A DNA stretch of 64,000 bases, from the NCBI GenBank assembly GCA_036567965.1, contig DATCTN010000017.1, positions 1-64,000 of the forward strand, read 5' to 3'. The notes below the pieces were generated by a model, which saw only the letters and a list, made by a program, of their open reading frames with translations, ran no database searches and had not been told where the DNA came from. The position numbers and the translations under genes are program-made. Source of the stretch: Candidatus Kryptoniota bacterium. Its GTDB lineage: Bacteria > Bacteroidota > Ignavibacteria > Kryptoniales > JAKASW01. Shown in pieces: positions 1 through 10,100 of this stretch (the stretch's first letter is position 1; each line of letters opens with the position of its first letter).

Positions 1-59
1 CCTGCTTCAGCCTGCCGGAGGGCAAAGACGATCTGCTGTTCCGTGAATCGTTTCTTCAT
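1..59 (-). CDS. IS3-family transposase OrfA, N-terminal fragment (cut by window edge)
   Basis: The 19 visible codons after the ATG read MKKRFTEQQIVFALRQAEAG, the typical start of the helix-turn-helix protein OrfA of IS3-family elements. OrfA binds the inverted repeats and is normally joined to OrfB by programmed frameshifting. Only the start is visible, so it is not known whether the copy is intact. Confidence 0.8.
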   Translation of the reverse strand, partial: MKKRFTEQQIVFALRQAEA

Positions 60-135
60 GTCCTGTAGGCTCCATTTTGTTAGTGCAAATGTACCCTTTT
101 TTTCTCACTCAAAATGGACCAAGTTACGGGGGTCA
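1..135 (-). mobile_element. 5' end of an IS3-family insertion sequence, running off the left edge
   Basis: Read on the minus strand, the sequence starts at about 135 with TGACCCCCGTAACTTGGTCC, which has the TGA start and GTAACTTGGTCC style of IS3-family terminal inverted repeats. About 75 bases later the first transposase ORF (orfA) begins. The rest of the element lies outside the window. The terminus and the orfA start are seen directly; the exact insertion boundary is inferred, because the other end and any target duplication are not visible. Confidence 0.75.
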
Positions 136-152
136 CAACCATGACTCGTCTA

Positions 153-187
153 CGACCCTTCGGGTCGATAGACCCGTAGGGACTCGT
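153..187. repeat. short palindromic sequence between the two IS3 remnants
   Basis: CGACCC-ttc-GGGTCG forms a hairpin at 153-167, and the octamer GACTCGTC occurs on both sides of it (143-150 and 180-187). The CCTTCGGG style of palindrome recurs elsewhere in the window, for example inside the decayed tRNA copy at 10,703-10,810 and near 41,650. It is probably a member of a small extragenic palindrome family. Confidence 0.4.
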
Positions 188-201
188 CGAGTGGACTACA
201 G

Positions 202-945
202 GTGGACCAGGCAAAGTGTTACAAGGAACTCGAGCAGGAGAACCAGAGACTGCGGAAGGTTGTAGCGGATCTGACAGTAGACAACTCGATACTGTGCCGA
301 AGGCATCCCTTCGGGAAAGGAGGCACTCCGGGGAAACTTGTGAGCCCGGCAAAGAGGCGCCGGGCGGTTGAGGTCGTAATGGATAATCTTCAGGTATCGG
401 AACGAAGAGCTTGCGTGGTACTGGGGGGAACAAAAAAACACAGCCAAGGTCGACACAGAGGGCTGTGGCGAGGCTGGATACAGCAACAGAACGACTCACA
501 GAACGCATGACTCGCATGTCAGTACGGACGATACGGCTGCAGGAGAATGACTATCATGCTCCGAAGAGAAGGATGGAGAGTGAGCCACAAACGAGTAGAG
601 AGACTCTGGAAGATAGAAGGGCTCAAAGTGCCCCAAAAACAGCCCAAGCGTGGGAGGCTACGGTTCAACGACGGATCGTGTGTGAGACTTCGTCCTGAAT
701 ACAAAAACCACGCATGGAGCTACGACTTTGTCGCAGAGAGGACAAGCGACGGAAAACCACTACGAATGCTAAACATCATCGACCAGTATACAAGAGAATG
801 CCTGGCGATAAGAGTGAAGAGAAAGATAACTGCAAACGATGTTATCGATACACTGAAGGATCTGTTCATAACCCGCGGGACACCAAGGTTCATCCGGTCG
901 GGCAACGGGCCGGAGTTCACTCATTTTTATATTACGCATGAATGA
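202..945 (+). pseudogene. IS3-family transposase, frameshifted, truncated and catalytically dead
   Basis: The coding signal starts with the leucine-zipper tail of OrfA (KELEQENQRLRKVVADLTVD) and runs into OrfB (SPAKRRRAVE...VSERRACVVLG). It then moves to another frame at about 430 and back at about 530, continuing as TIMLRREGWRVSHKRVERLW and the rve integrase core. The first catalytic Asp is visible in WSYDFV. The second, normally in RSDNGPEF, is Gly here (RSGNGPEF). The ORF ends before the Glu of the DDE triad, and the right inverted repeat is missing. Two frameshifts, loss of a catalytic residue and truncation make this an old dead copy. It abuts the terminus of the other IS3 element and the 3' end of the receiver gene at 932. 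Confidence 0.9.
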
Positions 946-1273
946 TCCTGTTCAACTCATGCAGATTCTCTTTGCTGACAAATGCAACGGCGCCTGCATC
1001 TTCTGCCGCGATCCGAAAGTGCACTTCATCGTATTGCGTAACGATGATAACTCTGGCTTTCGAATCGACTCTCAACATCTCCCTCGTTGCGGTAATGCCG
1101 TCTGTTCCTTCCATTTCCACATCCATCAGCACCCAATCAGGTTGGAAGGTTTTGTATAGCGCGATTGCACTCCTGGCATTTTCGCATTCGCAGATCTCAT
1201 CTCCGCGTCGAGTCACGGTGCTTTTCATAACTTCACGGATATTTCTGTTGTCATCGACGATCATTATTTTCAT
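932..1273 (-). CDS. stand-alone response regulator receiver domain
   Basis: This 113-residue protein is a single CheY-like receiver domain with no output domain. The acidic pair is in MIVDDN, the phospho-acceptor Asp is in VLMDVEMEGTDG, the switch Thr is in VIIVTQYDE, and the conserved Lys is in FVSKENL. In this fold phosphorylation by a histidine kinase changes the alpha4-beta5-alpha5 face used for partner binding. No kinase is adjacent, so it is an orphan, possibly co-transcribed with the zinc-ribbon gene 42 bases upstream. The stop codon lies right at the junction with the IS remnant. The closing sequence LHELNRIIHA resembles full-length single-domain relatives, so it is probably complete, although loss of a short tail cannot be excluded. 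Confidence 0.85.
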   Translation of the reverse strand: MKIMIVDDNRNIREVMKSTVTRRGDEICECENARSAIALYKTFQPDWVLMDVEMEGTDGITATREMLRVDSKARVIIVTQYDEVHFRIAAEDAGAVAFVSKENLHELNRIIHA

Positions 1274-1315
1274 GCTTCACGCCGCATTAGCCGGATGTCC
1301 TCAGAACTACGGCCG

Positions 1316-1522
1316 CTACAAGAACAGCCTTCGCTTGGATCTTCCATTTTCGGATAACACCAGCCGGTAATCTCCGCAACACTTACATCGAATTACCGGA
1401 ACCACAAGGCTTAGGAGCTTGTCTTCCATCCTCCTGTGAACTCTTACCATACGAGCGCCGCACGAAGGACAGTTCCTGCCGTCGGTTAGGTGGAGAACTC
1501 TTGTCAACGCTTTTTGCAGCAT
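1316..1522 (-). CDS. small zinc-ribbon protein
   Basis: This 68-residue protein has two CxxC knuckles (CPSCG near residue 18 and CKCCG near residue 46) separated by a basic segment and a short hydrophobic strand. That is the arrangement of a rubredoxin-knuckle zinc ribbon. A GGGAG sequence sits about eight bases before the ATG. It lies just downstream of the large LamG protein and upstream of the receiver gene on the same strand. Function is unknown; binding to nucleic acid or protein is possible. The paired cysteines support a real gene despite the small size. Confidence 0.6.
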   Translation of the reverse strand: MLQKALTRVLHLTDGRNCPSCGARMVRVHRRMEDKLLSLVVPVIRCKCCGDYRLVLSENGRSKRRLFL

Positions 1523-1579
1523 CCTTCATCTCCCGGATTGCGGTGAGGCCGCCGCACAAATCGGGGGCCTCACTCGGAT

Positions 1580-4500
1580 TTATTTCAACAGAACCAGTTT
1601 CTTCAGCGAAACGAACTCCTCGCCATTTTGACCTTCGGCTACAATCCTGTAGAAGTACACACCGCTGGCTAATGCGCCCAGGTTCAAAGATTCGTTATAC
1701 CTTCCGGCGTTCATCGTTCCATAATTAAATTCTCCGACTCTTTGTCCGAGTGTATTGTAGAAATCGAGATGAACTACTGATTGCTGCTTCAGATCGAACC
1801 TGATCGTTGTACTCGGATTAAAAGGATTCGGATAGTTCTGATACAGTGCATACGTCTTCGGGACATCCACTGTCACGGAAAGTGTCGATAAGTCTTTTGT
1901 GATCCCGGAGGTTGACACACTTTGAATCTTATACTTGTAAGTTGATCCCGATATGACTTTGTTATCGGTGTAATCGTAGATCTTTCCGGTTGAATTAGTC
2001 CCGAGGCCTCTGAGACTATCGTTGCCTGTGTAAGTCGATACGACTTTGAACAAAGGAGTACCCGGATCTTCTCTCAGAATATTAAATCCCGCGTTGTCAA
2101 GTTCCGACTGAGTTTTCCATGAGAGGGTGACCGAACCGATGCCGGCAGTGGCGAGGAAATCTGAAGCCTGAACAGGAAGGGAATTATCCGTTCCTCCTCC
2201 GATGGAGAATTGGCCGAGTGAATGAGTGCCAGCCGCCGAGAAAGTGTGGTTCGCTACATTCTGAGTAAACCCCGATGTCACATCGAGCCATGGACTGTCG
2301 ACCTCAGCGCGCTCCAGGACTTTGAGCCCGGGTTCATTTTGGATTCCGGCAAGTCCGCTGTAATTCAGAGTTACATTTGCTGTATCGTTTCCTACCGCGA
2401 AGATTCCCCAAACGAGAGGTGAGCGCTTAGTGATCCCGACGGGGAAAGTTTCGTCGGTAACAGCTGTGTCATTGGGCGTGCCGTAGGAGTACAAACCGAG
2501 ATAGTTCAGACTGTCAACGGGAGAGATGATCGAAGCGGTGACCATATCACCCAACGGGCCTGTGCTGTCTGCTGAAGCGGACGCATCATAAGAACCGTAC
2601 CCGCCGACCGGTGCGCCTGAGGCAACCCATTCCAGCGAATAGGGATTCACCAGCGTACCTTGGAATCCGCTCACCGAATCTGTGGTTGTCGTGCCGGTCC
2701 CTTCATTGAATTGCCAATAGCTGACAAGGCCGATCTGCGGACCGCTAACGGTAGAGAACATGTCGTTCCGCACCTGCTGTTCGGTACGGGCGTTATCCCA
2801 GATTCGAATTTCATCGACCTCACCGGAGAATATCCTTCCCGTTGCCTCAAGGTTGTTGCCGATGGTGACATCGAAAGCATCCGTTCCGAGAGTGCCGGTT
2901 ACTCCTGACGCAGAGGCATCGAGTCTTCCATCGACATACAGATATTTATTGGATCCGTCATAAACCGCGGCGAAGAAGTGCCATTTCCCGTCATCGACCG
3001 TTGTGGAGCCCTGAAGATCCTGACTCGAAAGACCGCTGGTACCGAAATCCAGATTATCGGTGGAACTATAACGCTGGATTCTCCAGGCATTGTCGCCCTT
3101 GCACACTATCCCCGCCCACTGGGAGGTAAACGCTCCGTCTGTTTTGATCCATCCTTCAATTGTGAAGGAACTCTCGAGGCTGAATTGAGATGACGTTCCG
3201 GAATTTTGAATGGCGATGTAAGATGATGACCCGGAGGAGCAGTGAATTGCTTCGCCCGGATCAGAAGCGTACTTCGGAGTAGTCGTGGCCTGGGTTGTCT
3301 TGGCGGGAGATGTCGTTAAATATACAGGCGAGGACGGGTTGTTGAACTCAAACACCTCGGCAGTGAAATAATTGCCTGCTGTGAGGCCTGTGACGCTGAC
3401 GGAGTTACCTGAGCCGGAATAGACCACATATCCTCCCGTTCCGATTTCCGATCCGTTTCCGAACGTTGAGCTTGCTCCATAGATTGTCCCATTGCCGGGA
3501 TTATTGGTGCTGTCCATCATAGTATCGTTTCTCATCACCACAATACGGTCCGTGCCATTTCCATTTGTCCAGGTCAGTGTCGCCGAATTTCTGCCGATAT
3601 TGGAAAAAGTCAAATTTGAATCTTGAACTGACGGTGCACTGAAGGTGAACGTATTATCACCCCCGGCACCTATTGAAAATTGACCGAGTGCGCTAACTCC
3701 TGTTGCAGTGAATGTGTGGCTCGATGTGTTATGTGCAAAGCCAGAAGTAGCGTCCGTCCACGCGCTGTCACTTTCTTCACGTCTAAGCACCTTCAATGTG
3801 GATTCATTCTGGATTCCAGGGAAACTGCTGTAGTTCAAGGTAAGGTTTGCTGTATTTGTTCCCACACCGAATACTCCCCATATGACTGCCGAACGTTTGT
3901 TCACACCCGAAGGAAAGGTTTCGCTTGCGATGAAAATGTCATCTACCGAACCGAAAGAGTACAAGCCAAGGAGGTTAACACTATCGGGCGTGGAAGTGAT
4001 CGTTGCATTCAGGTTTGCTCCTGATACTCCGACGCTGTCCGCGGCGGTTGTCGCATCGTACTTTCCGTACTCTCCAACCGGTGCATTGGAAGTCTGCCAC
4101 GCGGGCGAACCCGTGAGTGTGCCATTAAGGCCGCTCACCGAGTCTGCAGTCGTACTACCGCTTCCCTCGCTGAATTGCCAGTAACTTACAAGTCCGTTTT
4201 GGGCACCGGTTGTCGTCGAAAACATATCGTTGTGTATTTGCTGCTGCGTGCGCGCCACATTGTAGATTCGCACTTCGTCGACGTTTCCGTTGAAGTATCC
4301 GTTAGATGCCCCGAGGTTATAGCCTATTGCAAGATCGTCGTTGTCGCTCGCGAGGCTGCCGCTTACCGACCCCGCTTCCGCATCTGCATTTCCGTCGACA
4401 TAAAGAAACTTTGTGGAGCTGCTCGCGTTGTATACGGCCGCAAAGAAATGCCACTTCCCGTCATCAATGGTTGTTGATCCCTCCAGATCTTGCTGGCTCA

Positions 4501-6175
4501 GACCGTTTGTACCGAAGTCAAGGTGATCGGTTGAGTTATACCTCTGAATTCTCCATGCACCGTTTCCTTTATTGACTATCGGAATCCACGACTGAGAACT
4601 GAACGGTCCGTTGGTCTTGAACCATCCCTCGATGGTGAAGGAGCCACGAAAGTTGAGTTCCGATGCTGACCCAGAGTTCTGGATATCGACGTACGACGAA
4701 GTGCCATTGAAATACAGAGCCGTTCCGGGAGATGTTGAATATGACGGCGTGATCGTCGCCTCTGTTGACTTTGCGGGTGATGCGGTGTCATAGACGGGAC
4801 TTGAAAGGTCATTCAACTCATACACAGCCGCCGCTATGTAGTTACCCTCTGGAAGATTTGTTATGCTGACCGTATTTCCTGATCCCACATAAACAACATA
4901 AGCACTGGTGCCAATTTCCGAGCCGATGCCCAAAGAGGAGTTTGCCGTGTATGATGTGTTATTGGTGGGAACGTTCGAGGTATCCAGCGAGGAATCGGCT
5001 CTGACGACCACGATTCGATCGGAACCATTACCGTTCGTCCAGGTCAACGTCGCGGAGTTCTTGCCGATGCTGGAGAATTCCAGATTGGACGTTTGGATCG
5101 ACGGAATTCCAATCGTTGTGAACACGGAATCGTTACCATTTGTGGTCCCCGCTGAGTTTGTCGCCGAAAGCCTGTAGTGGTATGTCGCCCCATTAGTCAG
5201 GCCTGTAATCGATGTCTCAAATGGCGCTGACCATCCCGATGTTGTCCAACTTGACCGCTGCAGACTTCCCGAGTCTCCGTGACCGCTGGAATCCCCGACT
5301 GTTGTACCACTTCCTTCGTTCATTATCCATTCGGCGAGGAGGCTCGAGTAATACGGGTGCGACGAAATCACATTTCGATTCATCCATTCTTGTATCGTGG
5401 TTGAGTCGAGCGCTGTTCCCCATATTCTGACCTGGCTTATTTCGCCGTTGAAATAGGATGTCGCATCATATGTATCTCTGCCAATAACAATCGGCGCATC
5501 AGTCTGATCGACAAGCTGATTGAAAGTGCTGGCGACCAGGTGTCCATCCTGGTACAGATACAAGTACTGTTTGCTGCCGTCCCACACACCGACCCATTGA
5601 TGCCATAATGTGTCGGTATACCCGACGGATGTTGTGACTGTGCGGAAGCTTTCAGTAGAAAACGTGAACTCAAAGACATTGCCATTGGAAGAGCTTTCAA
5701 ATCCGAAGTAGAGATCTTGCTGATCGGTCAATGACGATGCGCCTTGTCCCACAATGCAGTCGGCCGTCCCATTCGGATTTCGTTTTGCCCAAGCTTCGAT
5801 TGTAAATGATTGGTAACCCCCGTCACTGTACGCGAAATTTATTGAATTTGGAGTAGTGATCTCATTAGAATCTGCATCGTTGAATTTCACCGCATATCTG
5901 TGGTCATCCACCGTGTCAAATGACGAAACGGAGCCATAACCATTCGTGAGTCCATAAGCGAACCATGCGGCAGTACGTGCTCCGTTCGGTGTAACGTAGC
6001 CACTGACAGTGGCATCGTTCCCGTTGATATCCGTTGCACTACCGGTCGTCACGGACGGCGCTGTCTGTCCACGTGAGTTTGTGGTCCACAACGCTGTCAG
6101 AATCAAGACTGTGGCGAAAGAAGACGACAATCGCCTCTTTAAGTTCAATCCGGAAAAAAATCCCGTACAGTTCAT
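1580..6175 (-). CDS. giant exported protein with three LamG/concanavalin-like domains and a T9SS type A sorting domain
   Basis: The 1,531-residue protein starts after a strong ribosome site (GGAGGAGG) and has a signal peptide ending near GQTAPS. The first LamG-type jelly roll is at about 95-315 (SFTIEAWAKR...). Two further copies are at about 485-700 and 975-1,190 (SFTIEGWFKT, SFTIEGWIKT), each preceded by a fibronectin-like module with the motif NSATLTWTNGNG. The stretches at about 357-850 and 850-1,340 are a tandem duplication of a ~490-residue unit. A Fn3-like segment (IGSVTLSWKTQSELDNAGFN) leads into the C-terminal sorting domain (YPNPFNPSTTIRFDLKQ ... GVYFYRIV ... KKLVLLK). That domain directs passage through the type IX system and anchoring or release at the outer surface. 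LamG domains commonly bind glycans. It lies downstream of the kinase/regulator pair on the same strand and could be one of their targets (inference). Confidence 0.92.
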   Translation of the reverse strand: MNCTGFFSGLNLKRRLSSSFATVLILTALWTTNSRGQTAPSVTTGSATDINGNDATVSGYVTPNGARTAAWFAYGLTNGYGSVSSFDTVDDHRYAVKFNDADSNEITTPNSINFAYSDGGYQSFTIEAWAKRNPNGTADCIVGQGASSLTDQQDLYFGFESSSNGNVFEFTFSTESFRTVTTSVGYTDTLWHQWVGVWDGSKQYLYLYQDGHLVASTFNQLVDQTDAPIVIGRDTYDATSYFNGEISQVRIWGTALDSTTIQEWMNRNVISSHPYYSSLLAEWIMNEGSGTTVGDSSGHGDSGSLQRSSWTTSGWSAPFETSITGLTNGATYHYRLSATNSAGTTNGNDSVFTTIGIPSIQTSNLEFSSIGKNSATLTWTNGNGSDRIVVVRADSSLDTSNVPTNNTSYTANSSLGIGSEIGTSAYVVYVGSGNTVSITNLPEGNYIAAAVYELNDLSSPVYDTASPAKSTEATITPSYSTSPGTALYFNGTSSYVDIQNSGSASELNFRGSFTIEGWFKTNGPFSSQSWIPIVNKGNGAWRIQRYNSTDHLDFGTNGLSQQDLEGSTTIDDGKWHFFAAVYNASSSTKFLYVDGNADAEAGSVSGSLASDNDDLAIGYNLGASNGYFNGNVDEVRIYNVARTQQQIHNDMFSTTTGAQNGLVSYWQFSEGSGSTTADSVSGLNGTLTGSPAWQTSNAPVGEYGKYDATTAADSVGVSGANLNATITSTPDSVNLLGLYSFGSVDDIFIASETFPSGVNKRSAVIWGVFGVGTNTANLTLNYSSFPGIQNESTLKVLRREESDSAWTDATSGFAHNTSSHTFTATGVSALGQFSIGAGGDNTFTFSAPSVQDSNLTFSNIGRNSATLTWTNGNGTDRIVVMRNDTMMDSTNNPGNGTIYGASSTFGNGSEIGTGGYVVYSGSGNSVSVTGLTAGNYFTAEVFEFNNPSSPVYLTTSPAKTTQATTTPKYASDPGEAIHCSSGSSSYIAIQNSGTSSQFSLESSFTIEGWIKTDGAFTSQWAGIVCKGDNAWRIQRYSSTDNLDFGTSGLSSQDLQGSTTVDDGKWHFFAAVYDGSNKYLYVDGRLDASASGVTGTLGTDAFDVTIGNNLEATGRIFSGEVDEIRIWDNARTEQQVRNDMFSTVSGPQIGLVSYWQFNEGTGTTTTDSVSGFQGTLVNPYSLEWVASGAPVGGYGSYDASASADSTGPLGDMVTASIISPVDSLNYLGLYSYGTPNDTAVTDETFPVGITKRSPLVWGIFAVGNDTANVTLNYSGLAGIQNEPGLKVLERAEVDSPWLDVTSGFTQNVANHTFSAAGTHSLGQFSIGGGTDNSLPVQASDFLATAGIGSVTLSWKTQSELDNAGFNILREDPGTPLFKVVSTYTGNDSLRGLGTNSTGKIYDYTDNKVISGSTYKYKIQSVSTSGITKDLSTLSVTVDVPKTYALYQNYPNPFNPSTTIRFDLKQQSVVHLDFYNTLGQRVGEFNYGTMNAGRYNESLNLGALASGVYFYRIVAEGQNGEEFVSLKKLVLLK

Positions 6176-6409
6176 ATCGCTCTCCTCCTCCTTCGATCAT
6201 TGTTTCTGTAAGAGTCAACTGCTCTGCCGCACAAGTCGCTGGGGCGTCGCTGCGGCTCGACTCCAATTAAAGAGAAGCGAGAGCGAGGTGTTATAGGCGA
6301 TGAACGGTATTTAACTAGGTAATAGTACCTATCAATCCTCTAGCGAGCGCACTGAGGGTGCAATTCAAACCCGCTTTAGAAACTGCAGGAGGGTTTTTGC
6401 GATATTACA

Positions 6410-7111
6410 TCAATACATGTCTTTATGTTCGATAGCGAATTTCAGAAGGGCATTTGTCCCGTGAATGCCGAGCTTCGCGCATATGTTTGAACGGTGTGCT
6501 GACACTGTTTTCGGACTGACAAACATTTCGGCTGCGATTTCTCTAGTTGATTTGCTTTTCGAAATCATCTCCAGGACTTTTCTCTCCGTTGCAGTCAATG
6601 AGTCGATCCCAAGTCTCTTCTCGAGCCCTTTGACGAACTTCAAGCTTCGCTTCATCAAATGACCGGACAGCATCGGACTGATGTAACTCTTTCCGGCGAG
6701 GACAGACTTCAGGCACGCGACTACATCGGCGGCTGCGCTGTCCTTCAAGAGATATCCTGTGATGCCGGCATCCATGGCAAGCTCGAAATGCTCCGCGTCT
6801 TCGTACATCGTGAGAATCACGATCTCCGTTTTCATCTTTTGGCGAATGACTTCTTTTGCGACTGCGATTCCGTCCAGCCGCGGCATGTTAATATCAAGTA
6901 TGGCTGCCGCCGGTTGGAGCTGTTTTATCAGCCGCAAGGCCTCCTCGCCGTCGGAAGATTCTGCAACGACCTCGTATTCTCCTGATGAAGTGACGAAGTC
7001 TTTCAGACCTTTTCTGAAAAGCGGGTGATCATCTGCTATGATGACGGAGCGCCTGGGATACGGTTGTTTTCGCCGACTAGTTGATTTCATTGCGCTGATT
7101 TTGCGTTTCAT
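6410..7111 (-). CDS. NarL/FixJ-family response regulator
   Basis: The 233-residue protein has a receiver domain at about 20-140 (IIADDHPLF, phospho-acceptor in AILDINMPRLDG, switch Thr in VILTMYED, Lys in YLLKDSA). A LuxR-type helix-turn-helix follows at about 165-230 (LTATERKVLEMISKSKSTREIAAEMFVSPKTVSAHRSNI). The family binds promoter DNA as a dimer after phosphorylation. Its start overlaps the 3' end of the sensor kinase gene, so the two are translated from one message and almost certainly form a pair. The first ATG at 7,111 gives a 35-base overlap. The later ATG at 7,090 (MKSTSRRK) would shorten the basic leader and is equally possible. About 235 bases downstream begins the LamG T9SS gene. 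Confidence 0.95.
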   Translation of the reverse strand: MKRKISAMKSTSRRKQPYPRRSVIIADDHPLFRKGLKDFVTSSGEYEVVAESSDGEEALRLIKQLQPAAAILDINMPRLDGIAVAKEVIRQKMKTEIVILTMYEDAEHFELAMDAGITGYLLKDSAAADVVACLKSVLAGKSYISPMLSGHLMKRSLKFVKGLEKRLGIDSLTATERKVLEMISKSKSTREIAAEMFVSPKTVSAHRSNICAKLGIHGTNALLKFAIEHKDMY

Positions 7112-10100
7112 CTACAGGTACAACGAGCGTCACTGTAGTGCCTTTCCCAATACCGGACACCACAGTCAGACTTCCGCCCAAAATTCTGGTACGTTCTTTC
7201 ATCCCGGACAATCCGAAACCTGCTCTCTGCCTATTAATGAGTTCCGTATCGTAATCGAACCCTTTTCCGTCGTCATGTATCGTGGCAATAATCCGACCGG
7301 ACTCTCTCTTTACCGTCACCGATGCTGAGGCCGCACCGGAATGTTTCATTAAATTGTTCACCGACTCCTGTACGATTCTGAAGAAACTCATCTCTCTCTC
7401 CCTGGAATGGTCCGAGAGGAGACCGTCGATGTTCTCCAGCGATACTTCCAACTTGATGTAAGGAGAGTGTCCCGATTTTGTCGAGATCGAGGCGACCGAA
7501 TCGAGCATCGACTTCAGTGATCCCGTAAGGCCTATGCGTTCCAGCTGGTACGGGCGCAGGTTCCTTACAATCTCTCTGACATTTTGAAGCGATTGAGTAA
7601 CAGTCTCGGAGATTTTATCCAGCTGTTCTTTCACGCGCGGAGTGATCCGTTTTGATTGGTTAGCCAGATAGGCGCGGTTCTTTATGACCAATAAATCCTG
7701 ACCGATAGTATCATGGAGCTCTGCTGCGATGCGGCCTCGTTCACTCTCCTGGCTCTCGATGAGTCGCCCGGAGAACTCCCTCTGCAGTGCCGTCTCCTTT
7801 TTTAAAGCCGTGACCCGGCGATAATAAACCGCCGGACCAATTGAGAGGAACGTGAGAATGGCAGCAGCCCTGAACCACCATGTCATCCACCATGGCGGCG
7901 AAATATAGATCACGAGCGACCTCCCCTCATTGCTCCATACACCGTCGTTGTTCGAAGCTATCACTTGAAGCACATACTTGCCTGGATCCAGGTTTGTGTA
8001 CGTTACCTCCCGCTTGCTCCCCAAACTCTGCCAATTCTTATCGAATCCATCCAATTTGTATGCATATTTGTTCCTTTCAGGATCCGTGAACTCCAGCGCA
8101 GCAAAATCGAATGTGAGCACCGCGTCACTGTAATTCAAATCCACCGATCGAGCCGTCCAGATCGTTTGCTTGCGGCCTGAAGACGACGGCGCTGCTGACT
8201 TGTTGAATATTTTGAAATCAGTAAACACCACCTTAGGAACATTCGGATTATCATGGATGCTGTCGGGATAGAACGAATTGAAACCGTTAATGCCGCCGAA
8301 ATAGAATTTCCCGTCCGACGACTCGAATGCCGATCCCTGGTTGAATTCATTGCTCTGCAGACCGTCGCTCTCGGTGTAGTTCTTGATGACTCCAGTAGTG
8401 GGAGAATACCTGCACAATCCCATGTCGGTGGTCATCCAGAGATTTCCATAATGATCCTTCAAGATCGCGTAGATAACATTATTCGGCAGACCGTCCCTCA
8501 CTGTAACGACCCGAATCAGATTTCCGCTTCTCGCGAGATGGAGAAGTCCTCCGTAAGTGCCGACCCACAATGTGCCGTCGGAGCTCTCAGTCATGCTTAG
8601 AACGCTTTTAGCTGCAAGTGTCATCGTGAAGCCGCTGTCGGTGAAAACAGGAATGAAATTGTTCCTTTCGGGATCCAGCTTTTGCAAGGGTAACGAGTAC
8701 CCACCGATCCATATTGCCCCGTCACTATCCTGAAAAATGCAGTTCACGTTTGAAGGGAAAGGGAAAGGTCTCTCAATATAGCCAGGGCCGTTACGAATTA
8801 ATTCTGTAACACCGTAATCGTGGCCGGCCCAAATATTCCCGAAACGATCGTGATAAAGGGAGTTTATCACATTGCTGAATAGAGCCCTGTATTCCTGCGT
8901 TGATAATCGGAAGTTCTTCACGACGGGTCTGGTGTACGAACGATTCTTAGGAAAATGTAGAATGTCGATCCCGCCACCGTTAGTTCCCGCCCATACCGAT
9001 GTTCCTTTTGTCGTTTGGTCAACAATCACACTCCAGAACGTGTTCGAGGTGAGATGGTAAGGATTGCTATTAGTTTGCATGTAGTTCGCGAACCTGACGG
9101 ATTTCGGATCGAATCGGTCAAGCCCGCCTTGTGTTGCGATCCAAATCATTCCGTTCGCATCTTCGGCAAAGGAACGCACTCGTGGATTGCTCAGACTGTT
9201 AAGGTCTTTGGGATTGGGAGAGTAGTAGTCGAACTTCTTTTTGGTCGGGACAAACTTATTTATGCCAGCATAGGTTCCAACCCACAGAATTCCGGATCTG
9301 TCTTTGCAGAGAGAAAGAATACTGTTCTCTGAGAGACTTCCCGGATCGCTCGGGTTATTCCGGAATACAGCGACAGTGTCGGTTTTTGTTCCGATAAGTC
9401 CGAGTCCCTCATACGAACTGAGCCAGATCGTACCGTCTCCGTTCAACACGGCACCTTCGCTCCCGATATTTTTCTCGATCTCATCGGTGAAACGTTTCTT
9501 CCAGGGGATCAGCCGGTTCTGCGGAGAATCGTACGAGTAAACTCCTGCTCCTATAAAAAGGATTGTACCATCTTGCAGTTGAAGGATTTTGTTTATCACG
9601 ATATTGTCAGACCGTACTTTTATGAACGTCCCGTTATTCCTGTCCAGGATCCCCGCTCCGTCGAGACTTCCGATCCAGAACCGGTGATCCTTGTCCTCAA
9701 AGATGGAACTTATGTAGTTGGAGCGGATCGAGTCTGCGCCGGAGATATGGAAGAAAAACGATTTGAATGAACCCGTTTTTGGTTCAAAGAGATTGAGCCC
9801 TTCGACCGTGCCTATCCATATTTTACCTTCTGAATCCTGGTAGATAGCATGGATATCGTTGTTGCTCAAACTGGCCCGGTCATTACTCTTGTGCAGGTAC
9901 TGTGTGAATCTTCCGGTGACCTGGTCATACGATGAGAGGCCGTCGCCCGCAGTAGCGACCCAAAGGGTCCCGGCACGGTCCACCATCAACCTGATGACAT
10001 AATTCCCCGACAAGGAGGTGGAATCGACGGGGTCATTCCGGAATACATTGAACGAGTATCCATCATACCTGTCGAGCCCGTCTTGCGTTCCGAACCATAT

